A stretch of 64,000 nt of DNA from Sphingobacteriaceae bacterium (GTDB taxonomy: Bacteria > Bacteroidota > Bacteroidia > Sphingobacteriales > Sphingobacteriaceae): NCBI GenBank assembly GCA_017745075.1, contig JAGIAD010000001.1, forward strand, positions 623,291 through 687,290. Direction: 5' to 3'. Positions 53,908 through 62,941 of the stretch are shown piece after piece. Positions within the stretch are counted from its first letter, which is position 1. Each line of letters starts with the position of its first letter. The notes beneath the pieces are model-generated. The model made no database searches. It was not told the DNA's origin and saw only the letters and a program-made list of their open reading frames with translations. The position numbers and the translations under genes are program-made.

Positions 53908-54849
53908 CTAATTGAGTATTTTAACTTCCAGTTTATTTTTAAAATAATCTTTAAGCTGTTTTCCGTCGCCGTGCAAAGTCCATACCTGTTTTGGTTTTAC
54001 CCTTTCGATGGTTTCTAAAATCGCATCCCAGTCGGCATGATCGGAAATGTAAAGTGAAATCCCATTTTGCTGTTGCAGGTTCTTCCAGCCAGAAGCAAAT
54101 GCCCTTACCACGTTAATTGCTTTATGATAACTGTGAAAAACCATCGGTGGGACAATGTAAACCTGGTTTTCGTGATGGTTTTTCATCACTTTGCGGTCGT
54201 ACATCCTGTAATTACCCAATTTGATACCATAATCTTCATATATTTTAACAAATGGCATAATGCTAAAGTGCACCATAACATTCCGCGTTGGGCAATGATC
54301 GTTCAACAATTGAATAATCCGCTGACTTTTACCCAGTGCATAAGAACCAAGCATAATATTTGCACTGGTTTGGTTCAGCTTTTTAATTTCATCTATTGGA
54401 GAAGGGTGTTTGGTTTCAGGATCAGCAAAGGTGCTTTCCGTAATTAAAACGTCTGCTTCCACAAATTCAAAGGGCTCACAGGTATTATCGGGTTCAATCT
54501 TGTAATCGCCTGTATAAAGGTATTTAACGCCTTTATATTCCATTAAAACCTGTGCGGAACCTAAAATATGCCCGGCAGGATAAAAGGTAATGGTAACCTC
54601 TTTTAATTTGAAGGGTTGATGATAACTTTTGGTAAAAAAATCAACTGCAGCAAATTTGCGGTAACGGTGTTTCATAAAAGCTGCAGTAGCAGCTGTACAG
54701 TATACATTCTGACTTCCTCCAACAGCATGGTCGCCATGCGCATGCGAAACCACGGCCTCTTTAACGGGCTGTTGCGGATCGAGGTAAAAATCGCCATAAA
54801 CGCAATATAACCCCGTTGGGTTAATGGTAATAAAATCTTCTAAAATCAT
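53908..54849 (-). CDS. MBL-fold exonuclease-like protein (ligase-associated type)
   Basis: The 313-residue product has the nuclease-type MBL motif VVSHAHGDHAVGG (His36, His38, Asp40, His41), PAGHILGSAQVLME, YTGDYKIEP and ISDHADWDAILE. The set matches the ligase-associated DNA exonuclease/CPSF-like branch rather than lactamases. Partner ligase and helicase genes are not adjacent, so it may act alone in repair. It follows coaE by 40 bases on the same strand and may be the end of the nusB operon. Confidence 0.8.
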   Translation of the reverse strand: MILEDFITINPTGLYCVYGDFYLDPQQPVKEAVVSHAHGDHAVGGSQNVYCTAATAAFMKHRYRKFAAVDFFTKSYHQPFKLKEVTITFYPAGHILGSAQVLMEYKGVKYLYTGDYKIEPDNTCEPFEFVEADVLITESTFADPETKHPSPIDEIKKLNQTSANIMLGSYALGKSQRIIQLLNDHCPTRNVMVHFSIMPFVKIYEDYGIKLGNYRMYDRKVMKNHHENQVYIVPPMVFHSYHKAINVVRAFASGWKNLQQQNGISLYISDHADWDAILETIERVKPKQVWTLHGDGKQLKDYFKNKLEVKILN

Positions 54850-54889
54850 TGATCAGGATGAAAGGATTTAATAGTATGATTAAAGTAGA

Positions 54890-55507
54890 TTAAGCCATGG
54901 TATTTTTAAATGCTTCTGCCGCCCCAAGTAATTGCCGGTGCAAAGCCAATACCTGCTCTATAACAGACTGCTGCTCATCATTAACGATAAAATGATCGGC
55001 CATTTTTGCTTTTTCTTCGTCGCTGAGCTGTTTATCCATGCGGGCTTGTACCTGTTCTTCTGTAACACCATCGCGTTGTATTAAACGCTTTAACTTAATT
55101 TCGTATGGTGCTGTAACCAAAATTGTAGTATCGCATAACTTATAAGAGCCGCTTTCGAACAATATTGCTGCTTCTTTTAGGGTATAGGGAACCGATGAAG
55201 GAATGGTTGCTTCCCAGGCATCAAAAGCCCTGAAAACTGCCGGGTGTACCAAAGCATTTAATTGTGCAAGCGCTTTCTCATTGTTAAAAACAATGCCGGC
55301 GATATGTTTATTATTGAGTTTACCATCTTCAAAATAACTTTCATTGCCAAAAGCAGCTTTAACTCCATCTATTAATAAAGTATCCTGGGTCATGATCTCT
55401 TTAGCTGCGCTATCAGCATAAAAAACAGGAATTCCCAATAACTCAAAAACCTTGCAAACGGTACTTTTACCGCTTCCTATACCGCCTGTTATTCCTACTT
55501 TATACAT
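54890..55507 (-). CDS. coaE: Dephospho-CoA kinase
   Basis: The 205-residue P-loop kinase has GITGGIGSGKSTVCKVFELL (residues 5-24), FYADSAAKEIM, and LLRRLI-like region IKLKRLIQRDGVTEEQVQAR. It performs the last step of coenzyme A synthesis. Its ATG shares one base with the TAA of the YbbR gene upstream (TAATG), so they are translationally coupled. Confidence 0.94.
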   Translation of the reverse strand: MYKVGITGGIGSGKSTVCKVFELLGIPVFYADSAAKEIMTQDTLLIDGVKAAFGNESYFEDGKLNNKHIAGIVFNNEKALAQLNALVHPAVFRAFDAWEATIPSSVPYTLKEAAILFESGSYKLCDTTILVTAPYEIKLKRLIQRDGVTEEQVQARMDKQLSDEEKAKMADHFIVNDEQQSVIEQVLALHRQLLGAAEAFKNTMA

Positions 55508-56454
55508 TATTTTTCTACTATGAAATCTATTTTGGAAGGCATTACGCTCACCAGTTTACAATAATCAGGAAATTCGGTTATTTTAACGGTAAACTGATGG
55601 TGTTTTAAATTTTGCCATTCATCTACATCAATGGTGGCCGTAATAAAACTTTCATCAACCTGATCGTAATTACTTAATGCCACTAAAAAAGTAACCTTAA
55701 CCTTTTTAGGGTAGAGTTTTATGCTGTTGTAATTCCTGTTATTGATAATTTTTAAAGGTACTTCGATGGTTTTCTCGGTAAACTCATCAACCGGTAGTTT
55801 TACCTCTACTGAAGAAGGATAAATACTCACATTTTTATGTATGCTGTGCTGCAGCGCAACTCTTGTTGTAATGCTGTTTTGTACCTTATCCAGTTTTAAG
55901 GTATCAGTGGGCCAAAATTTTATTTTGTCAAGTTCTTCGGTTGGTCCGGCAACCTTAACATATTTTGGGTTGAGGATGATTTCGCTGGCAATACCGTACT
56001 GTTTTTCAAAACCTATTTTATCGATCAGTTTTACCGGAACCCTTTTCACCATCCTTTTCGTAAAATCGAAATATAGCGTATCGGGCTTAACCGAAATTAC
56101 CTTTTGCGTACTTTCCAATTGCCTGTTAATGTTAAACAGCTGATCAGAAAACACAATAAAATCTTTGGTATTGAGCTGACTTAAATTAACCGAAACCGAA
56201 GGCGGGTTAATTCTTAACCTGGCAAACAACAATTGCCAGCCTGTACCTTCTACCTGTAAATCTATGGTATCTGATTGCAAGGGATAAAACGCCCTCTTGG
56301 TTGGTGTATTTTTGAAAACCAGAACAGTCTTGGCCGTATAGATATATTTATTATTTAATGCCATAAAAAGCCATGCAGCAATGGCCAGCAATAAGCATGC
56401 TAACAAGCTGAATACACGTCTTTTTTCAATCTTCGTTAATCTAATAAATGGCAT
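55507..56454 (-). CDS. YbbR-domain membrane protein
   Basis: The 315-residue protein has an N-terminal membrane helix (FSLLACLLLAIAAWLFMAL) and then two to three YbbR-like beta domains, e.g. IINNRNYNSIKLYPKKVKVT. In Firmicutes a YbbR protein (CdaR) regulates the diadenylate cyclase CdaA; here no cyclase gene is adjacent. Its stop overlaps the coaE start. A terminator-like hairpin at 56529 separates it from yajC. Confidence 0.82.
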   Translation of the reverse strand: MPFIRLTKIEKRRVFSLLACLLLAIAAWLFMALNNKYIYTAKTVLVFKNTPTKRAFYPLQSDTIDLQVEGTGWQLLFARLRINPPSVSVNLSQLNTKDFIVFSDQLFNINRQLESTQKVISVKPDTLYFDFTKRMVKRVPVKLIDKIGFEKQYGIASEIILNPKYVKVAGPTEELDKIKFWPTDTLKLDKVQNSITTRVALQHSIHKNVSIYPSSVEVKLPVDEFTEKTIEVPLKIINNRNYNSIKLYPKKVKVTFLVALSNYDQVDESFITATIDVDEWQNLKHHQFTVKITEFPDYCKLVSVMPSKIDFIVEK

Positions 56455-56528
56455 AACAATTAAATATTAACTGTAAAATGGAAATTCTTATTCCAAAATG
56501 CATGCAACCAAATGTAATAAAACAAAAA

Positions 56529-56552
56529 CAGTCCCGAAAGTTTTCGGGACTG
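56529..56552 (-). terminator. Terminator after yajC
   Basis: Near-perfect inverted arms cagtcccgaaa and tttcgggactg, followed on the minus strand by TTTTTGTTTT. The stem core is shared with the terminators at 47829 and 49098. Confidence 0.82.
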
Positions 56553-56573
56553 CACTTAAATTTTATTAGTTTA

Positions 56574-56888
56574 TTAGGCTTTAGGTGCTGTAACTGCTTT
56601 GGTTGCATCTAAAGAAACTGCTGATTTATCGAACCGGATCTTTACACCACCTTCAACCTCAATTAAAAAAGTGGTTTCATTCATATCGGCAATACGGCCG
56701 TGAATACCTGCTGTAGTTACAATTTTATCTCCTTTTTTCAACTCGCCGATTAATTTTTTATGGTCTTTAGCCTTTTTAAGCTGAGGGCGGATCATAAAAA
56801 AGTAGAATACCAGCGCAATCAATCCAAACATGATTAACTGCCTTGGATCAAATCCTCCGGTTGCCTGTAAAATTACTGTTGATGTCAT
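56574..56888 (-). CDS. yajC: Preprotein translocase accessory subunit YajC
   Basis: The 104-residue protein has one membrane helix (LIMFGLIALVFYFFMIRPQ) and the cytoplasmic KKGDKIVTTAGIHGRIADM block. YajC associates with SecDF; secDF itself is 25 kb away in this window. Flanked by DUF1573 upstream and the YbbR gene downstream, in the Bacteroidetes arrangement. Confidence 0.94.
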   Translation of the reverse strand: MTSTVILQATGGFDPRQLIMFGLIALVFYFFMIRPQLKKAKDHKKLIGELKKGDKIVTTAGIHGRIADMNETTFLIEVEGGVKIRFDKSAVSLDATKAVTAPKA

Positions 56889-56960
56889 TATTTTATATTT
56901 TTTGTTTTTTCTTTATGGATAGTTAATGAATATGCATGAAGCAATAAGCAAATAACCAGT

Positions 56961-57419
56961 TTATTTTTTAGCCAGCACCTCTCCTACTAAATGAACTGTA
57001 GTTACTGTTGGATTTGCATTTGATGTTACTGTTACCACCTTATCTTGCATGCCTATTTTACCTTCGCTGTTAAAAACCACGCTAATTACACCTTCTTTAC
57101 CCGGCAAAATTGGTTCGCCTGGCACCTGGGGAACGGTACACCCGCAAGTTGCTGTAGCATTTGAAACAATGAGTGGGCTTTTACCTGTATTTTTAAGTTT
57201 GAAATCGTGTTTCACTTTTTCTCCCTGTGTTATTTTACCGAAATCGAAAATATCGCGTTCAAAAACGATAACAGGCGCATCAGCAGGGGCAACTTTAGCT
57301 GTTTTTGAGGTATCATTGCCAACTGAAACAGCTGAAGCAGATTCGTTGGTTTGATTATTTGCATTACGGCAAGCTGCAAATGAAAGTGCAGCAATAGCCA
57401 GGATAAATGTTCTTTTCAT
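56961..57419 (-). CDS. DUF1573 lipoprotein
   Basis: The 152-residue protein has a lipoprotein signal (ILAIAALSFAACRN, Cys about 17) and an Ig-like DUF1573 domain with DFGKITQGEKVKHDFKLKN and ATCGCTVPQVPGEPILPGKE, including the conserved Cys-Gly-Cys. Function unknown; exported. It starts two bases after the nusB stop, so they are co-transcribed. Confidence 0.88.
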   Translation of the reverse strand: MKRTFILAIAALSFAACRNANNQTNESASAVSVGNDTSKTAKVAPADAPVIVFERDIFDFGKITQGEKVKHDFKLKNTGKSPLIVSNATATCGCTVPQVPGEPILPGKEGVISVVFNSEGKIGMQDKVVTVTSNANPTVTTVHLVGEVLAKK

Positions 57420-57421
57420 TT

Positions 57422-58372
57422 CTAATCTTCAATTAATCCGCGACCGATCTTTTTAATGGTACTGTTTTTCTTAAGATCGCCTAAAATTTTGTCTAAAATA
57501 CCGTTTATAAATGAGTTGCTCTTCGGTGTACTGTAATCTTTTGATAATTCCAGGTATTCGTTAATGGTTACTTTAACCGGAATAGAAGGGAAGTTTAGCA
57601 GTTCGCAGATGGCCATTTTCATCAGGATGGTATCCATCAGTGCAATACGTTCCGATTCCCAGTTTTTGGTTCTATCGGCAATCATTTCCTGGTATTTTGC
57701 ATCGTTTTGCAAGGTATGTACAAAAAGATCCTGAACAAATTTACTGTCCTCTGTCCAATCGGCACTGATTTCGGTCAGTTTGTTTTTGAATGGGTCATCA
57801 GAAGTGAAGTTTTTAAGGGTTTTGGCTACCATACCTTTCATCACTTCGTGATCTACCTGCCAGTTAATAAATTTCTCTTCAAAAACCTGGATAATTGCCT
57901 GGCTTTTTAAAATAATCTTACGGAAAATGTATTTGATAATATCTTTTGATGATTCTAAAGTCTCTTCAGGATCAGCAAGGTAATCGGCATATTCTTTTGA
58001 TGCTTTTAAGGAATTGTACACAGTTTTACGGATTTCGGGATCGAAACCCCAATCTACCTTGTACTTTTTGATTGCAGCAACATATTCAGGGTTCTGCTGC
58101 AATAAGACGCTAAACTTATTGTGTAGCAATTTCATGTTCGGATTGATATCCTCTGCTGTTTTAATGAATTTGTTTGCGCGTTCTGCCGCGTCGTTGGCAG
58201 TAAATTCGGTAACTTCTACCAATAAAGAGAGCATCCAGATGTACATTTCATACACGCTATCGATACTTTGCATTAAGGTTTTTAAATCACCTTTAATGTC
58301 TTTTTTGTCTGCCATGTGCCATGCAAAAATGTTTTGCAAAGCTTTGATTCTTAAGTGCCTTCTGTTTAACAT
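57422..58372 (-). CDS. nusB: Transcription antitermination factor NusB, long form
   Basis: The 316-residue product begins LNRRHLRIKALQNIFAWHMA and ends with a typical NusB half: RIALMDTILMKMAICELLNF and PVKVTINEYLELSKDYSTPK. Typical NusB is about 140 residues; the Bacteroidetes type is about twice as long with an inserted helical region. NusB binds boxA with NusE in rRNA antitermination. It is the first gene of a run continuing through DUF1573, yajC, ybbR, coaE and the MBL gene. Confidence 0.92.
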   Translation of the reverse strand: MLNRRHLRIKALQNIFAWHMADKKDIKGDLKTLMQSIDSVYEMYIWMLSLLVEVTEFTANDAAERANKFIKTAEDINPNMKLLHNKFSVLLQQNPEYVAAIKKYKVDWGFDPEIRKTVYNSLKASKEYADYLADPEETLESSKDIIKYIFRKIILKSQAIIQVFEEKFINWQVDHEVMKGMVAKTLKNFTSDDPFKNKLTEISADWTEDSKFVQDLFVHTLQNDAKYQEMIADRTKNWESERIALMDTILMKMAICELLNFPSIPVKVTINEYLELSKDYSTPKSNSFINGILDKILGDLKKNSTIKKIGRGLIED

Positions 58373-58421
58373 GAATGTAAGAACGAGTGTGGTTTTTAAA
58401 ACCTGTTTTAATAATTATAAT

Positions 58422-59510
58422 TTAATATGACGATTTAATTTTTTTGATGTCCTCAATCCGTTTCTCGGCAATCCGGTTTGCGGCAATGTTTGTTGATATA
58501 TTTTCAGCTTTGCTTAATTTAATCACGCTGCGTGTAGCATCATAAATATTTTCGGTAAGCTGTACCGTACGTTTTTTACCGAAACCGGTCAGTTCAGAAT
58601 AACATGAAATCAGTCCGCCTGCATTAATCAGGTAATCGGGCGCAAATAATATTCCTTTTTTCAATAGCAGTTCGCTATCTAAAACCTCATCTTTTAACTG
58701 GTTGTTTGCCGAACCTGCGATAATTGCAAACTTCATTTTTTCGATGGTTTTATTGTTCACCGTAGCGCCCATGGCACATGGTGCATAAACATCAGCATCA
58801 GTTGTAAAAATCTTGTCTGCTTCGATCGGTTTTGCCTTATATTTTCTGGCTACGTATGTTAACTGTTCCTGGTTGATATCGCTGATCAATACCTCAGCAT
58901 TTTCTTTTCTCAATAAAGCAACGAGGTGTTCGCCAACATTGCCAATTCCCTGAACCACAATAGTTCTACCGGCAAGCATATCGGTGCCGAAAACTTCTTT
59001 TACGCTTGCTTTAATGCCTAAATAAACACCCTGTGCGGTAAATGGAGCCGGATTACCTGCACCACCGATTGATTCGGGAACTCCGGTAACATATGTGGTT
59101 TCCATACGGATATATTCCATATCGCGGGTATTGGTACCCATCTCTTCAGCCGTAATGAATTCGCCATTCAGGTTTTTGATAAACCTGCCATAGCTGCGCA
59201 TTAAAGTCTCTGTTTTATCTTTTCTTGAATCGCCAATAATTACACCTTTTCCTCCACCAAGGTTTAAACCGGTGATGGCTGCTTTATAGGTCATTCCGCG
59301 CGATAAACGAAGGGCATCTTCCAGCGCTTCGGCTTCAGTAGAATAACTCCACATCCTTGTACCACCCAATGCAGGGCCCAAAGTGGTGTCGTGTATAGCA
59401 ATAATTGCTTTTAAACCTGTATCCGGATCATTACAGAAAACCAATTTTTTATGCCCATAAGCACTTAACTGATCTAAAATTGATGAATCTGACTGAGAAT
59501 TTGCTGGCAT
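58422..59510 (-). CDS. Leucine dehydrogenase-type Glu/Leu/Phe/Val dehydrogenase
   Basis: The 362-residue enzyme has LGGTRMWSYSTEAEAL, MTYKAAITGLNLGGGKGVII with catalytic Lys76 and Lys88, and a NAD domain with VQGIGNVGEHLVALL. This is the order and spacing of leucine/valine dehydrogenases rather than hexameric glutamate dehydrogenase. It deaminates branched-chain amino acids to keto acids, and the HMG-CoA lyase in this window acts later in leucine breakdown. A -7 element precedes the start; the 473-base interval beyond holds a family B repeat. Confidence 0.87.
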   Translation of the reverse strand: MPANSQSDSSILDQLSAYGHKKLVFCNDPDTGLKAIIAIHDTTLGPALGGTRMWSYSTEAEALEDALRLSRGMTYKAAITGLNLGGGKGVIIGDSRKDKTETLMRSYGRFIKNLNGEFITAEEMGTNTRDMEYIRMETTYVTGVPESIGGAGNPAPFTAQGVYLGIKASVKEVFGTDMLAGRTIVVQGIGNVGEHLVALLRKENAEVLISDINQEQLTYVARKYKAKPIEADKIFTTDADVYAPCAMGATVNNKTIEKMKFAIIAGSANNQLKDEVLDSELLLKKGILFAPDYLINAGGLISCYSELTGFGKKRTVQLTENIYDATRSVIKLSKAENISTNIAANRIAEKRIEDIKKIKSSY

Positions 59511-59533
59511 ATTAACGTTCGGCTAACCTGCTG

Positions 59534-59541
59534 CAAAATTA
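59534..59541 (-). promoter_or_regulatory. -7 promoter element for the dehydrogenase gene
   Basis: The minus strand reads TAATTTTG, matching TAnnTTTG, 24 bases before the ATG at 59510. Confidence 0.45.
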
Positions 59542-59761
59542 AAATAAAAAACCATTATTACACGTATTTAACGAAACTATAGAAAAATTAATTTGGGCAG
59601 GATTAAATAAACAAAGTTATAAGTTTAAAAAGTATTGTTTAGGAAAAATGATGATGGTTCGTGGAGACACGAAACCAGGGCCCATGTTCTTTACATTGAT
59701 ATATTCTTCTTCGCCAGAAACCCACTCTATCCCATTTATGAGCCACAAGCTGATGTTAAGT

Positions 59762-59850
59762 AAACCTGATAAAGTGGAAAGCCCGCAGCGCAGCGAGGAC
59801 TTGAAACGGTAGCAGGGCTGATGTAACCAAAAGCACCGGACCTTGCTTTT
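59762..59850. repeat. Dispersed repeat, family B (copy 6)
   Basis: Reverse-oriented member: it starts aaacctgataaag, has the core gcccgcagcgcagcgaggac and tgaaacggtagcaggg, matching the reverse complement of the copy at 39511. The 83-codon frame across it is not a gene. The remaining part of the 483-base gap shows no gene. Confidence 0.65.
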
Positions 59851-59979
59851 CAAAATAATCATCGGCAACTAATCCTAAATCGTACCTCCTGCTCTTCTCT
59901 TTTATGTCCCCGAGTGTCATTATTTTTTAAAGCTTGGGTACAAATGGATAAATATGCCGCAGAGAATAACAAAATTATC

Positions 59980-59987
59980 TAAGTTTG
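59980..59987 (+). promoter_or_regulatory. -7 promoter element for the ABC transporter gene
   Basis: TAAGTTTG fits TAnnTTTG and ends only 6 bases before ATG 59994, so the mRNA may be leaderless or nearly so. The element covers an upstream TTG codon at 59985. Confidence 0.5.
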
Positions 59988-59993
59988 TACAAC

Positions 59994-61784
59994 ATGAAAC
60001 ATCTTGCCCGGTTAAACAAATACTTTCTTAAATACAAATGGTGGATTATTCCAGGGAGTATTTTCGTAGTGATTTCCAATATTTTTGGCGTTGTGCCTGC
60101 GCAGGTAATCGGTTACGCCGTGGATCTGATTACCGAAAATATACAGGTTTTTAACCTTTTCGATGGTTTTGACCGCCAGGCGATTATTTACGATATTTTT
60201 AGCAGTAACCTTTTATATTTCGGGCTGTTGGTTATAGCGCTTTACCTGTTGCGCGGACTTTTTTTATTTTTTATGCGGCAAACCATCATTTTAATGTCGA
60301 GACATATCGAGTTCGACATGAAAAATGATATTTACCAGCATTACCAGGAACTGAGTCTTGGTTTTTATCGCCGTAACAATACCGGCGACCTAATGAACAG
60401 GGCTACAGAGGATGTAAACCGGGTAAGGATGTACGTTGGTCCGGCAATTATGTATACTATTAACACTTTCGTTTTATCGGTACTGATCATTTGGTCGATG
60501 TTTGATGTAAACTCAAAACTGGCCATTTATTGTTTATTACCACTTCCCTTTTTAGTAGTGATTATCTATTATGTAAATACCCTGATTTTTAAAAAAAGCG
60601 GAAAGATACAGGAGCGCTTATCAGATCTTTCGAGTTTTGTACAGGAGCGTTTTTCGGGAATCAGGATCATAAAATCTTATGTACGTGAAGATTACACCCG
60701 CAACATGTTCGAAATACAGAGCAATGAGTATAAAAAAGACTCGATGAGTTTGGTTAAAGTATCGGCGCTGTTCTATCCTACCATGCTTTTGTTAATTGGC
60801 CTGAGCACTATTTTAACCATATATATAGGTGGTATCCAGGTAATGAACGGCAGCATTACGGCGGGTAATATTGCCGAATTTATCATTTATATTACCCAGT
60901 TAACTTTTCCGGTAACCATGCTTGGGTGGGTAACTTCATTAATCCAAAGGGCGGCAGCATCGCAAAAACGCATCAATGAGTTTTTGGATATCCCTTCTGA
61001 TATCCAATCGACGGAGAATCAGGAAAAGGCTTTATCAGGCAATATCAAATTCGATAAAGTAAGTTTTACCTATGCGCATACAGGAATTGAAGCCTTAAAA
61101 GAGATTAGCTTTGAGATCAACAGTGGCGAGTTTGTGGCGATTATCGGAAAAACAGGTTCAGGAAAATCGACATTGGCAAACCTGATTATGCGGATGTATG
61201 ATGTGGAAAATGGTGCTATTGAGGCGGATGGGACAAATATCAAGGACCTTAACTTGAAAGATTACCGCAACCAGATCGGTTTTGTGCCTCAAGAAGTGTT
61301 CTTATTTTCTGATACGATAAAAAACAACATTGCTTTTGGTTTGGATAAGTTTACGGATGAAGAAGTTCATGAAGCCGCTAAAAATGCTTCCGTTTATTCT
61401 AACATCATTGACTTTGAAGAAAAGTTTGAAACCATGCTCGGTGAACGTGGCATTACCCTTTCCGGAGGGCAAAAACAAAGGGTTTCTATTGCGCGTGCGC
61501 TGATCAAATCGCCAAAGATTTTGATATTTGACGACTGTCTTTCGGCGGTAGATACTAAAACCGAAGAAGAAATTTTACAAAATATGGGTAAAATTATGGC
61601 CGGAAGAACCAGTATTTTAATTGCACACCGGATTTCTACCATTAAAAATGCAGATAAGATTTTGGTACTCGATGATGGAAAAATCATCGAACAAGGCACA
61701 CACAGTGAATTACTTAAGTTAAATGGCAGTTATACGGAGCTTTATAACAACCAACTTTTGGAGCAGGAAACACAAACGATTTAA
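59994..61784 (+). CDS. ABC exporter half-transporter
   Basis: The 596-residue protein has six membrane helices in about the first 300 residues and an ATPase domain with Walker A GKTGSGKST (385-393), signature LSGGQKQRVSIARAL, and Walker B LIFDDCLSAVD. In the last, the usual catalytic Glu is Asp514. Asp at this place marks the non-canonical half of heterodimeric exporters such as BmrC/YheI and TM287, so it may pair with another half-transporter coded elsewhere. Substrate unknown. A -7 element lies directly upstream of ATG 59994. Confidence 0.9.
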   Translation: MKHLARLNKYFLKYKWWIIPGSIFVVISNIFGVVPAQVIGYAVDLITENIQVFNLFDGFDRQAIIYDIFSSNLLYFGLLVIALYLLRGLFLFFMRQTIILMSRHIEFDMKNDIYQHYQELSLGFYRRNNTGDLMNRATEDVNRVRMYVGPAIMYTINTFVLSVLIIWSMFDVNSKLAIYCLLPLPFLVVIIYYVNTLIFKKSGKIQERLSDLSSFVQERFSGIRIIKSYVREDYTRNMFEIQSNEYKKDSMSLVKVSALFYPTMLLLIGLSTILTIYIGGIQVMNGSITAGNIAEFIIYITQLTFPVTMLGWVTSLIQRAAASQKRINEFLDIPSDIQSTENQEKALSGNIKFDKVSFTYAHTGIEALKEISFEINSGEFVAIIGKTGSGKSTLANLIMRMYDVENGAIEADGTNIKDLNLKDYRNQIGFVPQEVFLFSDTIKNNIAFGLDKFTDEEVHEAAKNASVYSNIIDFEEKFETMLGERGITLSGGQKQRVSIARALIKSPKILIFDDCLSAVDTKTEEEILQNMGKIMAGRTSILIAHRISTIKNADKILVLDDGKIIEQGTHSELLKLNGSYTELYNNQLLEQETQTI

Positions 61785-61863
61785 ATTGTATTAAAATTGT
61801 ATTTTGAACTTTAAATATTTGCTTTATATTTACCGAAACCAATAACCAACATCAATACCAACC

Positions 61864-62187
61864 ATGGGAGAATTCGACAACAAGGAAAGAGAAGAAGTTT
61901 TTTCAAAGAAAGTAAGAGCAGGTAAAAGAACTTATTTCTTCGACGTGAAGGCTACGAGATCGGGTGATTATTATTTAACAGTTACCGAGAGCAAAAAAAG
62001 ATTAGAAGACGGTGTGTTTGTAAAACATAAAATCTTTTTATACAAAGAAGATTTCGAGAAATTTGCAGAAGGATTGAACGAAACTGTTGATTACATTAAA
62101 ACCCACCAGGATGTGGTTGAAAAACGTTATGAATATTCTGAAAATGGAGAACATAGCACCAGAACCAATGACGATTTTACTTTTTAA
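61864..62187 (+). CDS. DUF3276 PUR-like protein
   Basis: The 107-residue protein has KVRAGKRTYFFDVKATRSGD and YYLTVTESKKRLEDG, the PUR-repeat pattern of DUF3276, related to Pur-alpha nucleic-acid-binding proteins; the Borrelia homologue binds DNA. It is a single-domain cytosolic protein with an acidic C terminus. Promoter match only loose (tatattta near 61831). A bidirectional terminator follows. Confidence 0.88.
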   Translation: MGEFDNKEREEVFSKKVRAGKRTYFFDVKATRSGDYYLTVTESKKRLEDGVFVKHKIFLYKEDFEKFAEGLNETVDYIKTHQDVVEKRYEYSENGEHSTRTNDDFTF

Positions 62188-62206
62188 GTAATATAATTTC
62201 AATAAA

Positions 62207-62240
62207 AAAAGCCTTCCAGTTTTAAAACCGGGAGGCTTTT
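62207..62240. terminator. Bidirectional terminator
   Basis: Arms aaaagccttccagtttt and aaaaccgggaggctttt pair over 17 bases with a wobble or two. A-run on the left and T-run on the right allow use by both convergent genes. Confidence 0.82.
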
Positions 62241-62261
62241 CTCTTGATATACAATTATTTT

Positions 62262-62723
62262 CTATTTTAAACCTATACTTAGGGCTACTGCAAGAATCAA
62301 AAAGAAATAACTTGCTAATGATATAATGGTTAATATGCCCCAAAATTTAAACAGCGATTTCAGGTTTGCAATGGCATCGTTTAAATTTTCCTGGTCCCCA
62401 AACAGTATGCCCTGTTTGCCCTTAGCCGAAAAACGCAACAACAATAAACTCTGGTAAAAAAAGAGCAAAGCCAACAACAGGTAAAACATGGTAATGCCTA
62501 TTGCCCCTGTACTGGCCAGTGGCCCTAACTGATTGAGCAAGGACGGATTAGCGTTTATCGCTGCACCTATACCAAAAGAACTGAGCGTTAAAAATGCCGA
62601 AACCACAAACCCAACAACAGATAAGAATCTGGCCCATTTGCTCATGTCGTAAAAGTAGCTCCGCATTTCTTCGGTTACGACCAATTTTACTTCCTGAGGC
62701 AATTCTTTTTCAAAATCTTCCAT
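62262..62723 (-). CDS. DUF5362 membrane protein
   Basis: The 153-residue protein has three membrane segments (about 31-55, 75-98, 126-150) and a short N-terminal acidic tail with VTEEMRSYFYDMSKWARFL. It matches the DUF5362 family of Bacteroidetes; no function known. It is divergent from ychF, with repeats in the shared interval. Confidence 0.75.
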   Translation of the reverse strand: MEDFEKELPQEVKLVVTEEMRSYFYDMSKWARFLSVVGFVVSAFLTLSSFGIGAAINANPSLLNQLGPLASTGAIGITMFYLLLALLFFYQSLLLLRFSAKGKQGILFGDQENLNDAIANLKSLFKFWGILTIISLASYFFLILAVALSIGLK

Positions 62724-62809
62724 TTATGTGTATCTCTATTTTGGGCTAAACATAGATAAAATATAGATTTGATACAATAGCAAAGGTTTAAATAAAGGTT
62801 TTAAAAGCT

Positions 62810-62817
62810 TATCTTTG
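62810..62817 (+). promoter_or_regulatory. -7 promoter element for ychF
   Basis: TATCTTTG matches TAnnTTTG. A start near 62824 would place the heptamer repeat at the very 5' end of the ychF mRNA. Confidence 0.5.
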
Positions 62818-62827
62818 CGCGGAATTT

Positions 62828-62865
<38 letters not shown>

Positions 62866-62941
62866 AGCATGGAGCATAGCCATTGACTATGAACCATCAA
62901 TCCAAAAAACTATTGACTGTAAAATAAAGACTAAAATATAA

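Noticed and set aside
58014..58430. 138-residue + frame over nusB
   Set aside because: Antisense shadow of the nusB coding region.
59617..59868. 83-residue minus frame upstream of the ABC gene
   Set aside because: It lies in a family B repeat and reads as random sequence.
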